Shown: piece by piece, positions 1-9,768 of the stretch
How positions within the stretch are numbered: position 1 is the first letter of the stretch
How the letters are laid out: every line of letters starts with the position of its first letter
Source: Leucobacter chironomi DSM 19883
GTDB taxonomy: Bacteria; Actinomycetota; Actinomycetes; Actinomycetales; Microbacteriaceae
Assembly (NCBI RefSeq): GCF_000421845.1
Contig: NZ_ATXU01000002.1
Location: 62,001 to 126,000 of the forward strand
Length of the DNA stretch: 64,000 nt
Direction of reading: 5' to 3'
Translations under genes and position numbers: made by a program
The notes under the pieces: model-generated
The model's input: the letters and a program-made list of their open reading frames with translations, nothing else
The model's database searches: none
What the model was told of the DNA's origin: nothing

Positions 1-1
1 C

Positions 2-469
2 TCGGCTCGCCCCGCAGCCGCGCTCACCGCGCTCGCCCTGACCGCGTGCCTGCTCGCCGGCTGCTCGCTGCTCGAAGGCCCCGTGCCCGAGACCCCCGAG
101 CGCGTGGAGCCACCGGTGCCCGAGGCCCCGCCCGTCTTCTTCCCCGAGGGCGGCGCGGCCGACAACCTGCCCTACTTCACCGAGGTGCTGCGGGCCTTCG
201 CCGCCGGAGAGCAGCCGGTGCAGGGCGTGCCCGTGGTCGATGCGGTCGCCTCCGCCGGCTTCGACAAGGCGGCCATGCAGGTGAGCTTCGACGAGTCGAA
301 GACCGGGCTCGCGGCCGACAGCATCTTCGTGTCGGTGAGGATCGGCGCCGACTGCCTCATCGGGCAGGTGGTCGCAGAGGATCGCGGCTTCGCCGCCGAG
401 GCGAAGCCCGCCCTCGGACCCGCGCAGGATATCTGCCTGATCGGGAGCACCCGCGCCATCGACTGGTGA
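2..469 (+). CDS. Putative lipoprotein, 5' end missing
   Basis: The reading frame is open from the window edge and ends at TGA 467-469. The visible N-terminus is an Ala/Leu-rich hydrophobic stretch followed by the lipobox LLAGC, with the acceptor Cys at 62-64. The start and the positive n-region lie upstream of the window. The mature part (about 135 residues) opens with a Pro/Glu-rich linker and then a small domain with two Cys (in DCLIGQV and ICLIGSTR), which could form a disulfide outside the membrane. Small lipoproteins of this look sit next to ettA in Microbacteriaceae, as far as I recall (possibly the DUF6993 group, unverified). The function is unknown. An internal GTG at 83 would remove the signal peptide, so I reject it as the start. 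Confidence 0.7.
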   Translation, partial: SARPAAALTALALTACLLAGCSLLEGPVPETPERVEPPVPEAPPVFFPEGGAADNLPYFTEVLRAFAAGEQPVQGVPVVDAVASAGFDKAAMQVSFDESKTGLAADSIFVSVRIGADCLIGQVVAEDRGFAAEAKPALGPAQDICLIGSTRAIDW

Positions 470-566
470 CCGGGCCGGCTGCCGGGGGCGACGGGTAGAG
501 TAGTGGCGATCCGTTTCATCCTCAGGACGCAAGGAGTTCGGGGCGCCATCGCGCCCGAGAAAGCAT

Positions 567-2249
<1,683 letters not shown>

Positions 2250-2257
2250 CGGCCGGC

Positions 2258-2315
2258 TCGAGAGGCGGGTTTCGCGCGATCGATCCCCGGATCGGCGGCG
2301 AAACCCGCCTCTCGA
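2258..2315. repeat. Perfect 18-bp inverted repeat downstream of ettA
   Basis: Arms 2258-2275 (TCGAGAGGCGGGTTTCGC) and 2298-2315 are exact reverse complements around a 22-nt centre, which itself holds a short CGATC/GATCG pair. It lies 9 nt after the ettA stop and ends 9 nt before the Shine-Dalgarno of the next gene. There is no T tract, so it may be a terminator, a mobile palindrome or an mRNA structure controlling the downstream ACG start. Its arm nearly matches the one at 55316-55333. Confidence 0.85.
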
Positions 2316-2334
2316 CGTATCAAGAGGAGAAAGC

Positions 2335-2802
2335 ACGGCGCGCGCACACGTCGACCTCGAACTGCGCTGGGGCGACCAGGACGCCTACGGGCACGTCAAC
2401 AACGTCGCCTACGCCCGCTACCTGGAGGAGGCGCGTGTGCGCGTCTTCTTCACCGGTGCGGCGCGTGAGCAGACCGGCATGGAGGGGTACTTCCGCGGTG
2501 ACCGGCCGGACGGCCCGAAGATGCTGGTCGCCAGCCAGCAGATCGAGTTCCTGGGCGTGCTCGAGTACACCTCGCACCCGATCGTGGTCGAGCTCTGGGT
2601 GGGGAAGCTCGGCGGGTCGAGCCTCGAACTCCACTACGAGGTGCTCGACGGCTCAGCAGCCGACCGCCGGGTCGTGGCGCGGGCCATCACCACGGTCGTG
2701 ATCGTCGACGGGGCCACGATGCGACCCATCCGGCTCTCGGAGGACGGGCGGGCCGCGGTCGAACCGTGGACGGACGCGCCGCTGCAGCTGCGTCGCGGCT
2801 GA
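2335..2802 (+). CDS. Acyl-CoA thioesterase, 4-hydroxybenzoyl-CoA thioesterase (YbgC/FadM) type; apparent ACG start
   Basis: This is a single hotdog-fold domain of about 155 residues that would hydrolyse acyl-CoA in the cytosol; the substrate cannot be told. The family motif WGDQDAYGHVNNVAY is intact near the N-terminus, with the catalytic Asp in DAYGHVNN. No ATG, GTG or TTG exists in this frame between the ettA gene and the motif. A good Shine-Dalgarno AGGAG (2325-2329) lies 5 nt before ACG 2335, so I place the start there. The upstream in-frame ATG at 2194 lies inside ettA and would prepend a basic, clearly non-coding stretch. A base-calling error (ACG for ATG) is the main alternative. The gene may be co-transcribed with ettA and is convergent with tesB. 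Confidence 0.8.
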   Translation, partial: TARAHVDLELRWGDQDAYGHVNNVAYARYLEEARVRVFFTGAAREQTGMEGYFRGDRPDGPKMLVASQQIEFLGVLEYTSHPIVVELWVGKLGGSSLELHYEVLDGSAADRRVVARAITTVVIVDGATMRPIRLSEDGRAAVEPWTDAPLQLRRG

Positions 2803-2910
2803 GCTGCCGGGCGGCGGGTCGGGCGGCCCGCTCCGCCCGGGCAGCGGCCCGGCCCGGCCCGATCGAACCGGTCGGCGGGCCGCTGCGCGAGCGGGAGCTC
2901 GCCGCCGGTG

Positions 2911-3780
2911 TCAGCCCGCGTCGGGCAGGCGGATCATGCTCTCCTGCGACACGCTCGCGACGAGCCGCCCGTCGCGGTCGTAGAACCGTCCGTGCGTGAG
3001 GCCCCGGCCGCCCTGCGAGGTGGGGGAGTCGAGCTCGTAGAGCAGCCACTCGTCGACCCGGAACGGCCGGTGGAACCACATCGCGTGGTCGAGGCTCGCG
3101 GCGCGCATGCCGGGCGTCGCCCAGGGGATGCCGTGCTGCCGCGCGATCGGCTCGAGCAGCAGGTAGTCGCTCGCGAAGGCGAGCGCGGCGCACTGCAGCA
3201 GCTGTGGGGCGTCGAAGGAGTCGCGGCTGCGCATCCAGACGCGCTGGCGGTTGACCCGCTCGGCGACGTCGAGCACGACGTCGGATTCGAGGTATCGGAA
3301 GTCGAACGGGCGCCCCAGGATCCACGACGCACGACCGCTGCCGCTGAGGTGGCCGTACTTCTCCCACACGCTCGGCAGCGACTCGGGCTCGGGAAGGCCG
3401 TCGAGGCTCACGGGCTGCTGATGCTCGAGCCCCGGATCGTCCTCCTGGAAGGAGGAGATCATCGACATCAGCACCTCGCCGTCCTGGTAGGCCTGGACGC
3501 GTCGGGTCGAGAAGGATCGGCCGTCGTGCAGCCGCGCCACCTCGAAGGTCATGCGCTCCTCGCTCTCACCGGGGCGCAGGAAGTAGCCGTGCATGGAGTG
3601 CAGCAGGCGGTCGTCGGCGACCGTCGTGCCCGCGGCCGCGATCGCCTGGCCGAGCACCTGCCCTCCGAAGGACCGGCCGTGCGGAGTTGGGAAGGCGGGG
3701 CCGGTGAGGATGTCCTCTCGTGTGCGCGCGCCTGAGTCGAGCACCGAGAGCATGGCGAGCAGATCGGGGAAGGCGGTCAT
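2911..3780 (-). CDS. tesB: Acyl-CoA thioesterase II (TesB)
   Basis: This 289-residue double-hotdog protein cleaves acyl-CoA to free acid and CoA. Family features are the N-terminal RSFGGQVLGQAIAAA motif, SMHGYFLRPG, and a C-terminal repeat with the Asp of SLDHAMWFH, a Ser/Thr pair in DSPTS and the Gln of VSQES, matching the Asp-Thr/Ser-Gln triad of E. coli TesB. The ATG (3778-3780) has a strong AGGAGG upstream on the minus strand (about 3784-3790). Longer upstream starts would run into the divergent gene at 3970 and are not supported. The gene faces the thioesterase at 2335-2802 tail to tail and shares its upstream region with the unknown gene at 3970. Confidence 0.92.
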   Translation of the reverse strand: MTAFPDLLAMLSVLDSGARTREDILTGPAFPTPHGRSFGGQVLGQAIAAAGTTVADDRLLHSMHGYFLRPGESEERMTFEVARLHDGRSFSTRRVQAYQDGEVLMSMISSFQEDDPGLEHQQPVSLDGLPEPESLPSVWEKYGHLSGSGRASWILGRPFDFRYLESDVVLDVAERVNRQRVWMRSRDSFDAPQLLQCAALAFASDYLLLEPIARQHGIPWATPGMRAASLDHAMWFHRPFRVDEWLLYELDSPTSQGGRGLTHGRFYDRDGRLVASVSQESMIRLPDAG

Positions 3781-3842
3781 GGTTCCTCCTGTCGGCGGCT
3801 CCGTTGCAGAACGGATCCAGCCTATCGCTCTCGATGTCTCCT

Positions 3843-3922
3843 GCCGTCGATATGGGATCTGCCGACGGTATGGCGCTCGGAGCGCGGACGACCATAGCAA
3901 CGGCAGATCCCATACCGACGGC
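3843..3922. repeat. 22-bp near-perfect inverted repeat in the tesB/3970 divergent region
   Basis: Arms 3843-3864 and 3901-3922 match at 21 of 22 positions around a 36-nt centre that holds a smaller TATGG/CCATA pair. It sits between two divergent starts, so it could be an operator or, given its length and wide loop, a palindromic repeat element. AT content is above that of the surroundings. Confidence 0.8.
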
Positions 3923-3969
3923 TGCCGGATGATGCGCTCGAGCGCCGGTGGGCGGCTAGGCTGGGCTGG

Positions 3970-4617
3970 ATGGCTGACACTCTTCTGCTGGCGGATCACG
4001 CGAGTCGCGATGACCTCCGCATCTTTCTCGAGCGGCTGCTGCGCGCAGGCGAGGCGGAGGTGCGGCTCACGAGCCGGGGGAGCGCGCTCGCGGTCTACGG
4101 CTGCACGCAGGCCCCGCGCGGCATCACCGATCCAGTGCCCGTGGTGCTCGTGATGCGCGCCTTCGCGCTGGCCGAGGCGCCGGCGAATCCCGTCGACGCG
4201 ACGGTGCAGGCGCGAGCGCTGCTCGACCGCATCGCCCGGCTCGGGATCGTGGGCCTCGCGCTCGATGTGCCCGACGTCACCGCGATGGCGGCGTGGGCCG
4301 GGGTGCTGCCGCCGGCGACCGGTTGGGAGGCCGTGGGCATCCTCGACGCCGCTTCGCTCAGGTCCGTGGCGGAGGAGGGGATCGCCCGGGTGGGCGCCGC
4401 GCTGCCGCAGGATCCCGGCGAGGCCGTGGTGCAGCGCGTGCGCTCCTCGGTGTGGGGTGCCGAGATCGCCCCCGGCATCCCGGCGGCGGCGGCGTTCGCG
4501 GCCGAGGTCATGGGGTTCCTGCGCGACGAGGATCGGCTGCGGATCTCGCGCTCGCTGACGTGGACGCGACTCACGGCGGCGCGGGGTCACGTGCTGGTGC
4601 GCTCGCTGCTCGGCTGA
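3970..4617 (+). CDS. Conserved-looking protein of unknown function, 215 aa
   Basis: I do not recognise this protein. It has no signal peptide or clear transmembrane helix and is rich in Ala, Leu and Val with spaced acidic and basic residues, suggesting a soluble alpha/beta protein. Three parts can be seen: an N-terminal helical part (LADHASRDDLRIFLERLL), a middle VPVVLVMRAFALAE strand-helix segment, and a C-terminal SRSLTWTRLTAARGHVLVRSLLG. The start ATG has TAGGCT at 3957-3962, 7 nt upstream, and no Shine-Dalgarno, compatible with a leaderless transcript. It is divergent from tesB and upstream of rpoZ, separated by 82 nt. Codon use is like its neighbours. Confidence 0.65.
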   Translation: MADTLLLADHASRDDLRIFLERLLRAGEAEVRLTSRGSALAVYGCTQAPRGITDPVPVVLVMRAFALAEAPANPVDATVQARALLDRIARLGIVGLALDVPDVTAMAAWAGVLPPATGWEAVGILDAASLRSVAEEGIARVGAALPQDPGEAVVQRVRSSVWGAEIAPGIPAAAAFAAEVMGFLRDEDRLRISRSLTWTRLTAARGHVLVRSLLG

Positions 4618-4699
4618 GGCGATTGCCCGAGGTCCGTCGCGCCCAGCGAAAACAGCGATCCTCGGCTAAGATAGACAGGTCAACTAGAGGAGTGTGTAC

Positions 4700-5050
4700 A
4701 TGGCCAACCCCAACGGCATCATCGATCCGCCTATCGACGATCTGCTCGACAAGGTGGATTCGAAGTATGCTCTGGTGATCTTCGCCTCGCAGCGCGCCCG
4801 CCAGATCAACGACTACTACACGGATCTGCACGACGGCAATCTGTTCGACAACGTGGGTCCGCTCGTCGACTCGTCGGTCGATGACAAGCCGCTGTCGATC
4901 GCTCTGCACGAGATCGTCGAGGGCAAGATCGTCATGAACCGGCAGGCGGAGAGCACCGCCGAGATGCTCGGCGAGGTCTCGGCCGATGCGGCCGCCTCGG
5001 CCGAGCAGGCCATCGAGACGATCGACCCGGCCGACTCCGCGACCGAGTAG
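4700..5050 (+). CDS. rpoZ: RNA polymerase omega subunit
   Basis: Omega helps fold and assemble the beta-prime subunit into RNA polymerase. The conserved core [26 protein letters not shown] is at residues about 9-35, followed by [10 protein letters not shown], and [12 protein letters not shown] at about 65-76 marks the family's second block. An Ala/Glu-rich tail of about 35 residues makes this copy (116 aa) longer than many. I take ATG 4700 rather than GTG 4694 because AGAGGAG (4686-4692) is 7 nt from the ATG and only 1 nt from the GTG. TAAGAT (4667-4672) is a possible -10. It precedes metK, the usual actinobacterial neighbourhood. Confidence 0.92.
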   Translation: MANPNGIIDPPIDDLLDKVDSKYALVIFASQRARQINDYYTDLHDGNLFDNVGPLVDSSVDDKPLSIALHEIVEGKIVMNRQAESTAEMLGEVSADAAASAEQAIETIDPADSATE

Positions 5051-5087
5051 GCCAGATCGTAACCGGGCGACATGCCCGGGTCGATGT

Positions 5088-5138
5088 CAGTGGCGTCGGA
5101 TAGCCTCAGCGCAGCCGCCTGAGCATCCGACGCCACTG
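5088..5138 (+). terminator. Hairpin after rpoZ (possible terminator)
   Basis: A perfect 14-bp stem pairs 5088-5101 with 5125-5138 around a 23-nt loop with an inner CTCAG/CTGAG pair. It lies between rpoZ and metK. It lacks a T tract, as many high-GC terminators do. I compared the region with SAM riboswitch layouts from memory and found no match. Confidence 0.55.
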
Positions 5139-5188
5139 GCATGTTCGGCGATTCCACCACTCAGCCAGCCACGAGAAGGAGGCCCACC

Positions 5189-6388
5189 GTGAGCCTGCGT
5201 CAGTTCACCTCCGAGTCCGTCACCGAGGGGCACCCCGACAAGATCTGCGACCGCATCTCCGACTCGATCCTCGACGCGATGCTCGAACAGGATCCCGGGG
5301 CCCGCGTGGCCGTCGAGACGCTGGTCACCACCGGCCTCGTGCACGTCGCCGGAGAGGTCTCCACCAGCGGCTACGTCGAGATCCCGCAGATCGTGCGCGA
5401 CACGGTGCGCGAGATCGGGTACACGAGCTCCGAGATGGGCTTCGACGCGGCTTCGTGCGGCGTGTCGGTGTCGATCGGCCAGCAGTCGCCCGACATCGCG
5501 GGCGGCGTCGACGCCTCGCTCGAGGTGCGCAGCGGCGAGATCGCGGGCGAGGGCGACGAGCTGAGCCGCCAGGGCGCCGGCGATCAGGGCATCATGTTCG
5601 GCTTCGCCACCGACGAGACCCCCGAGCTGCACCCCCTGCCCAGCTGGATCGCGCACCGCATGGCGGAGCGGCTCACCGAGGTGCGCAAGAACGGCGAGCT
5701 GCCCGAGCTGCGCCCCGACGGCAAGACCCAGGTCACCATCGGCTACGACGGCGATCGCGCCGCCAGCGTCGAGGCCGTCGTCGTGTCCACGCAGCACCAC
5801 GCGGAGATCTCGCAGGAAGCCCTGCGCGACGCGGTCGAGCGCCTCGTGATCCGTCCGGTACTCGAACGCGTCGATCTCGCGAGCGGCGACGCGCAGCTGT
5901 TCATCAACCCCGCCGGGCCCTTCGTGATCGGCGGTCCGATGGGCGACGCGGGCCTCACCGGGCGCAAGATCATCATCGACACCTACGGCGGCGCGAGCCG
6001 CCACGGCGGCGGTGCCTTCAGCGGCAAGGATCCCTCGAAGGTCGACCGCTCGGCCGCCTACGCGATGCGGTGGGTCGCGAAGCACGTGGTGCGCGCCGGC
6101 CTTGCGAAGCGAGCCGAACTGCAGGTGGCCTACGCGATCGGTCGCGCCCACCCGGTCGGTCTCTACGTCGAGACCTTCGGCACAGAGACCGTGCCGCGCG
6201 AGCGGATCGAGGCCGCGGTGCGCGAGGTGTTCGACCTGCGCCCGCTCGCGATCATCCGCGACCTCGCGCTGCTGCGACCGATCTACGCGCGCACCAGCGC
6301 CTACGGCCACTTCGGGCGCGAGCTGCCCGAGTTCACCTGGGAGGCGACCCCCCGGGTCGCTGAGCTGCGGGCCGCCGCCGGTCTGTAG
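5189..6388 (+). CDS. metK: S-adenosylmethionine synthase
   Basis: MetK makes S-adenosylmethionine from methionine and ATP and acts as a cytosolic tetramer. The N-terminus has [20 protein letters not shown]. The signature [12 protein letters not shown] is near residue 131 and the P-loop-like [19 protein letters not shown] near 273. The length of 399 aa is typical. The GTG at 5189 has AAGGAGG at 5176-5182, a spacing of 6, so it is preferred over an upstream ATG at 5141 that falls in the rpoZ-metK hairpin region. priA starts 6 nt after the stop, so the two are probably co-transcribed. Confidence 0.96.
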   Translation: MSLRQFTSESVTEGHPDKICDRISDSILDAMLEQDPGARVAVETLVTTGLVHVAGEVSTSGYVEIPQIVRDTVREIGYTSSEMGFDAASCGVSVSIGQQSPDIAGGVDASLEVRSGEIAGEGDELSRQGAGDQGIMFGFATDETPELHPLPSWIAHRMAERLTEVRKNGELPELRPDGKTQVTIGYDGDRAASVEAVVVSTQHHAEISQEALRDAVERLVIRPVLERVDLASGDAQLFINPAGPFVIGGPMGDAGLTGRKIIIDTYGGASRHGGGAFSGKDPSKVDRSAAYAMRWVAKHVVRAGLAKRAELQVAYAIGRAHPVGLYVETFGTETVPRERIEAAVREVFDLRPLAIIRDLALLRPIYARTSAYGHFGRELPEFTWEATPRVAELRAAAGL

Positions 6389-6394
6389 GACGCC

Positions 6395-8590
6395 GTGGGC
6401 ACGGTCGACGGGGGCGAGGCGGGCGTCGCGCCTGAGCGGCGCGGCGCGGCGTTCGAGCGTGCCGAGGCGGCGGACGGCCGCCCGGTCGCCCGGGTGTTGC
6501 TCGACTCGGCCCTGCCGCAGCTCGATCATCTCTTCGACTACGCCGTGCCGGCCGAACTGGCCGATGATCTGCGCGCCGGGCAGCGGGTGCGGGTGCCGTT
6601 CAGATCGAAGGATCGCCGCAGCTTCGGCTACGTGATCGAGTTCGCCGAGCGCAGCGACTTCGGCGGAGAACTGTCGCCGATCGCCGACATCGTCACCCTC
6701 GTGCCGCAGCTGACGCCCGAGGTGTGGCGGCTCGCCCGCGCGGTCGCCGATCGCGCGGGCGGTTCGGCCGGCGACATTCTGCGCCTCGCGATCCCCACGC
6801 GTCAGGTGCGCGTCGAGAAGAAGCATCTTGCCGCCGGGCCCGACGGCGAGATCGGCGAGACCCTGGCAGGAGGGGAGGCCGCGACTGCTGGGGAGACCCG
6901 GGAAGCCGGGGAGGCCGCGGCCGCTGCGGCTACCGCCGGCGCTGCGGTTACCGCCGACGCCGCGGCCGCCCCCGAGATCGGCGCATCGGCCGCCACGGTG
7001 GCGCCCGCGGCCCCCGAGCCCGCGCCCGAGCAGCAGGTCGCGGAGGCGCTCGTCGCCGGCGCCCGCCTCGCGCTCACCTCTTCGCACGGGCCCGAGCGCC
7101 TGCACACGGGCGAATGGGTGGGCGGCTGGGCCGCGCAGCTTGCCAGACTCGCGATCGCAGTGCACGCCCTCGGACGCAGCGCGATCCTCGTCGCCCCCGA
7201 CTATCGAGACCTCGACCAGCTGCGCGATGCGCTCGCCGCGCTCGGTCACCCCGAGATCGTGCGGGTCGACTCGCGGCAGTCGAACGCCGAGCGCTACGCC
7301 GGCTTCCTCCGCGCGCTCGACCCGGAGCCGCGCATCGTGCTGGGCAACCGATCCGCCGTCTACGCCCCCGCCCACGAACTCGGCGCGATCATCATGTGGG
7401 ACGACGGCGACCCGGTACTCGCCGAGCCCCTCACCCCGTACGTGCACGCCCGCGATGCCGCCCTCGTGCGAGCCGGGCAGTCGGGTGCGGGGCTCTTCTT
7501 CGCGTCGCACGCCCGCAGCTCCGAGGTGCAGCGGCTCGTCGACCTGGGCTACGTGCGTGCGCAGCAGAACCCGCCGCGCCGCGCCCGCGTCGTGCACGCC
7601 GATGCATCGATGGCCCCCGACGCCTTCGCGGGCCGGGTTCCCGAGTTCGCCGCGCGCACCATCCGCGAGGGATTGCGCAGCGGCCCGGTGCTGGTACAGG
7701 TCGCCACGCCCGGCTATGCGCCCGTGGCCGTGTGCGGAGACTGCGGCGACCTCGCCAGATGCCGCGCGTGCGGCGGCCCGGTCGGCTTCCGCGTCGTGGG
7801 GCGGGCGTCGTGCCGCTGGTGCGGCGAGCACGCCGAGGGCTGGCGCTGCCCCTCCTGCGACGGTCGTCGGCTCGAACAGCGCGGCATGGGATCGGCGCGC
7901 ACGGTCGAGCAGTTCGAGCGCCAGTTCGAGGGAGCGCGAGTGATCCTGAGCGACGGCGAGCATCCGCGCGAGAGCGTCGACGCGCGGCCCGCGCTCGTCG
8001 TGGCGACGCGCGGCGCCGAGCCGCTCGCGGCCGGCGGATACCGGGCGGTCGTGCTGCTCGATGCGGAGCGGCTCCTGAGCCTCGAGACGCTGCGCGCGGG
8101 CGAGGACTGCCTCCGCTGGTGGGAGAACGCCGCCGCGCTCACCGCGCCGGACGGCATCTGCCTCATGGCGTCGGGCGGCGGCCCGGTCGTGCGGGCCTTC
8201 GTGACGGGCCGCACCGAGGAGTGGCTGCATGGCGAGCTGCGGGATCGCCACGCCCTGCGCTACCCGCCGGCCGTGCGCGTGGCGAGTGTGAGCGGTGGCC
8301 CCGACGAGGTGGAGCGCGCCCTGCAACAGCTCGCCGGGCTGCCCGGTGTCGATCACCTCGGGCCGACGCCCATCCCGCCGGGCGGACCAGCGAAGACCCC
8401 GCCGGGTCTCGTGCGAGCGATCGTGCGCTTCGACTACGGTCAGGGGTCGGAGGTCGCGAGCCGCCTGCGCGGTGCGCTCGTCGCGGACGCCGCGGGATCC
8501 TCCTCGCGCACGCGCGGGCGCGCTCCGGGCCGTGCCCGGCCGGAGGCGCTGCGGCTGCGCTTCGACGACCGGGGCGTGTTCGACGGCTAG
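6395..8590 (+). CDS. priA: Probable primosomal protein N' (PriA), helicase motifs lost
   Basis: This 731-aa PriA homologue keeps the N-terminal DNA-binding domain (LDHLFDYAVP, QRVRVPFRSKDRRSFGYV) and the zinc-binding Cys cluster (CGDCGDLARCRACGG, CRWCGEHAEGWRCPSCDG at about 447-490). The ATPase motifs are gone: the Walker A site reads LTSSHGPERLHTGEW instead of a GxGKT loop, and motif II is WDDGD instead of DEEH. Loss of these motifs is established for actinobacterial PriA, which is thought to act as a structural replication-restart protein without helicase activity. An Ala/Glu-rich low-complexity insert lies at about residues 150-215. The GTG start is 6 nt after metK. The TAG stop (8588-8590) is also the first bases of repeat copy 1. 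Confidence 0.88.
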   Translation: MGTVDGGEAGVAPERRGAAFERAEAADGRPVARVLLDSALPQLDHLFDYAVPAELADDLRAGQRVRVPFRSKDRRSFGYVIEFAERSDFGGELSPIADIVTLVPQLTPEVWRLARAVADRAGGSAGDILRLAIPTRQVRVEKKHLAAGPDGEIGETLAGGEAATAGETREAGEAAAAAATAGAAVTADAAAAPEIGASAATVAPAAPEPAPEQQVAEALVAGARLALTSSHGPERLHTGEWVGGWAAQLARLAIAVHALGRSAILVAPDYRDLDQLRDALAALGHPEIVRVDSRQSNAERYAGFLRALDPEPRIVLGNRSAVYAPAHELGAIIMWDDGDPVLAEPLTPYVHARDAALVRAGQSGAGLFFASHARSSEVQRLVDLGYVRAQQNPPRRARVVHADASMAPDAFAGRVPEFAARTIREGLRSGPVLVQVATPGYAPVAVCGDCGDLARCRACGGPVGFRVVGRASCRWCGEHAEGWRCPSCDGRRLEQRGMGSARTVEQFERQFEGARVILSDGEHPRESVDARPALVVATRGAEPLAAGGYRAVVLLDAERLLSLETLRAGEDCLRWWENAAALTAPDGICLMASGGGPVVRAFVTGRTEEWLHGELRDRHALRYPPAVRVASVSGGPDEVERALQQLAGLPGVDHLGPTPIPPGGPAKTPPGLVRAIVRFDYGQGSEVASRLRGALVADAAGSSSRTRGRAPGRARPEALRLRFDDRGVFDG

Positions 8591-8752
8591 GGCGTGTCTC
8601 GCAAATCCTCGCCTACTGCGCGCGTCCGTTCGGGGCGCCTCGCTGCGTTGTCGTCGTCAGATTTACACCCAGTAAACCGTCCTCCTCCGCCTTGCGAGGC
8701 ACCCCGCCCGGTCGCTGCTCGCAACGGCAACGATTTACGAGACACACCCTAG
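8587..8752 (+). repeat. Dispersed palindromic element, copy 1 (about 166 bp, MITE-like)
   Basis: The element runs CTAG to CTAG. Its ends are inverted: TAGGGCGTGTCTCGCAAATC at the left, and the reverse complement of the right end is TAGGGTGTGTCTCGTAAATC (18 of 20 match). A nested pair GGGGCGCCTCGC/GCGAGGCACCCC makes the whole element foldable into a long hairpin. The left TAG is the priA stop codon. The interior is nearly identical to copy 2 at 14705-14871. Open frames across it on both strands are shadows. Confidence 0.9.
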
Positions 8753-8850
8753 GGTGCTGGGGGCGACGGGCTGCGCTGCTGCTCGGCGGCGGGCGCACCC
8801 ATATGGGGCGGGCGCGCCGCGGCAGCTCCGGCGGGTGAGAGAATAGCGGG

Positions 8851-9768
8851 ATGCGGATCGTCTTTGCCGGAACCCCCGAGTTCGCCGTGCCCAGTCTGCG
8901 CGCCATCGCCCGCTCGGATCACGAGGTGGTCGGCGTCATCACCCGCGAGGACGCCCCGCTCGGACGCAAGCGGGTGCTCACCCCCTCGCCCGTCGCGGAC
9001 GCTGCCGAGGAGCTCGGCGTTCCCACGCTCAAGGCCAACCGCCTCGATGACGCCGCGACCGAGTGGGTGCGCGGGCTCGACGCCGAACTGGGTGTGATCG
9101 TCGCCTACGGCGGACTCGTGCGGGAGCCGCTGCTCAGCCTGCCCGAGCACGGCTGGATCAACCTGCACTTCTCGGAGCTGCCCCGCTGGCGGGGCGCCGC
9201 GCCGGTGCAGCGCGCGCTGCAGGCGGGGGAGCAGCGGCTCGGGGTCACCGTGTTCCGCCTGGTGGCGGCGCTCGACGCCGGCGACGTGCTCAGCCGTGAG
9301 TCCCGCGAGTTCGCGGCGGGCACCCCGGCGGGCGACGCGCTCACCGAGCTCGCCGACTTCGGCACCGGTGCGCTGCTCGACGCCGTCGCAATCCTCGGCG
9401 ACGACCCCTCTGCGGGGGAGCCGCAGACGGGGGAGGCGAGCTACGCGCACAAGCTCGCGCGCGACGACGGCCGCCTCGATCTGTCGGCCCCGACCGCACG
9501 CGTGCTCGCGCACTGGGCGGGCGTCACCCCCGAACCGGGCGCGTTCGCGCTGCACGAGGATCAGCCGCTGAAACTGCACGCGGTGCAGCGGGTCGACGGC
9601 CTTGCCGCTCCGGGAGCCGCGGGCGGAGTCGAGCTCGTCGACGGCCGCGCGATCCTGCAACTCGCCGATGGTGCGCTCGCACTCGACCGGGTGCAGCCCG
9701 CCGGCAAGCCGGCGATGGACGGCGCGGCCTGGTTGCGCGGCCGCGGCGGGAAGGCGGAGCTGTCATGA
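8851..9768 (+). CDS. fmt: Methionyl-tRNA formyltransferase
   Basis: Fmt formylates initiator Met-tRNA using 10-formyl-tetrahydrofolate. The N-terminal domain starts RIVFAGTPEFAVPSLRAI. The catalytic region WINLHFSELPRWRGAAPVQRA has the Asn and His, and the catalytic Asp lies in ALDAGDVL. The C-terminal OB-like domain binds tRNA (about 205-305). The 305-aa length is normal. GAGAAT at 8839-8844 lies 6 nt before the ATG and no Shine-Dalgarno is seen, so a leaderless start is possible. The stop overlaps the rsmB start as ATGA, so the two genes form an operon. Confidence 0.95.
   Translation: MRIVFAGTPEFAVPSLRAIARSDHEVVGVITREDAPLGRKRVLTPSPVADAAEELGVPTLKANRLDDAATEWVRGLDAELGVIVAYGGLVREPLLSLPEHGWINLHFSELPRWRGAAPVQRALQAGEQRLGVTVFRLVAALDAGDVLSRESREFAAGTPAGDALTELADFGTGALLDAVAILGDDPSAGEPQTGEASYAHKLARDDGRLDLSAPTARVLAHWAGVTPEPGAFALHEDQPLKLHAVQRVDGLAAPGAAGGVELVDGRAILQLADGALALDRVQPAGKPAMDGAAWLRGRGGKAELS

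Noticed and set aside
5051-5188. A SAM riboswitch upstream of metK
   Set aside because: The only structure is a simple 14-bp hairpin; no SAM-I, SAM-II or SAM-IV core could be recognised.
5087-8356. A minus-strand open frame of 1089 codons across metK and priA
   Set aside because: It is antisense to two clear genes, is Arg/Leu/Asp-rich with no domain, and results from the high GC content.
8590-8750. Short proteins encoded in the repeat element (similar frames in copies 1 and 2)
   Set aside because: The frames have no starts or ribosome binding sites, run on from neighbouring genes and differ by a 1-base shift in the centre.
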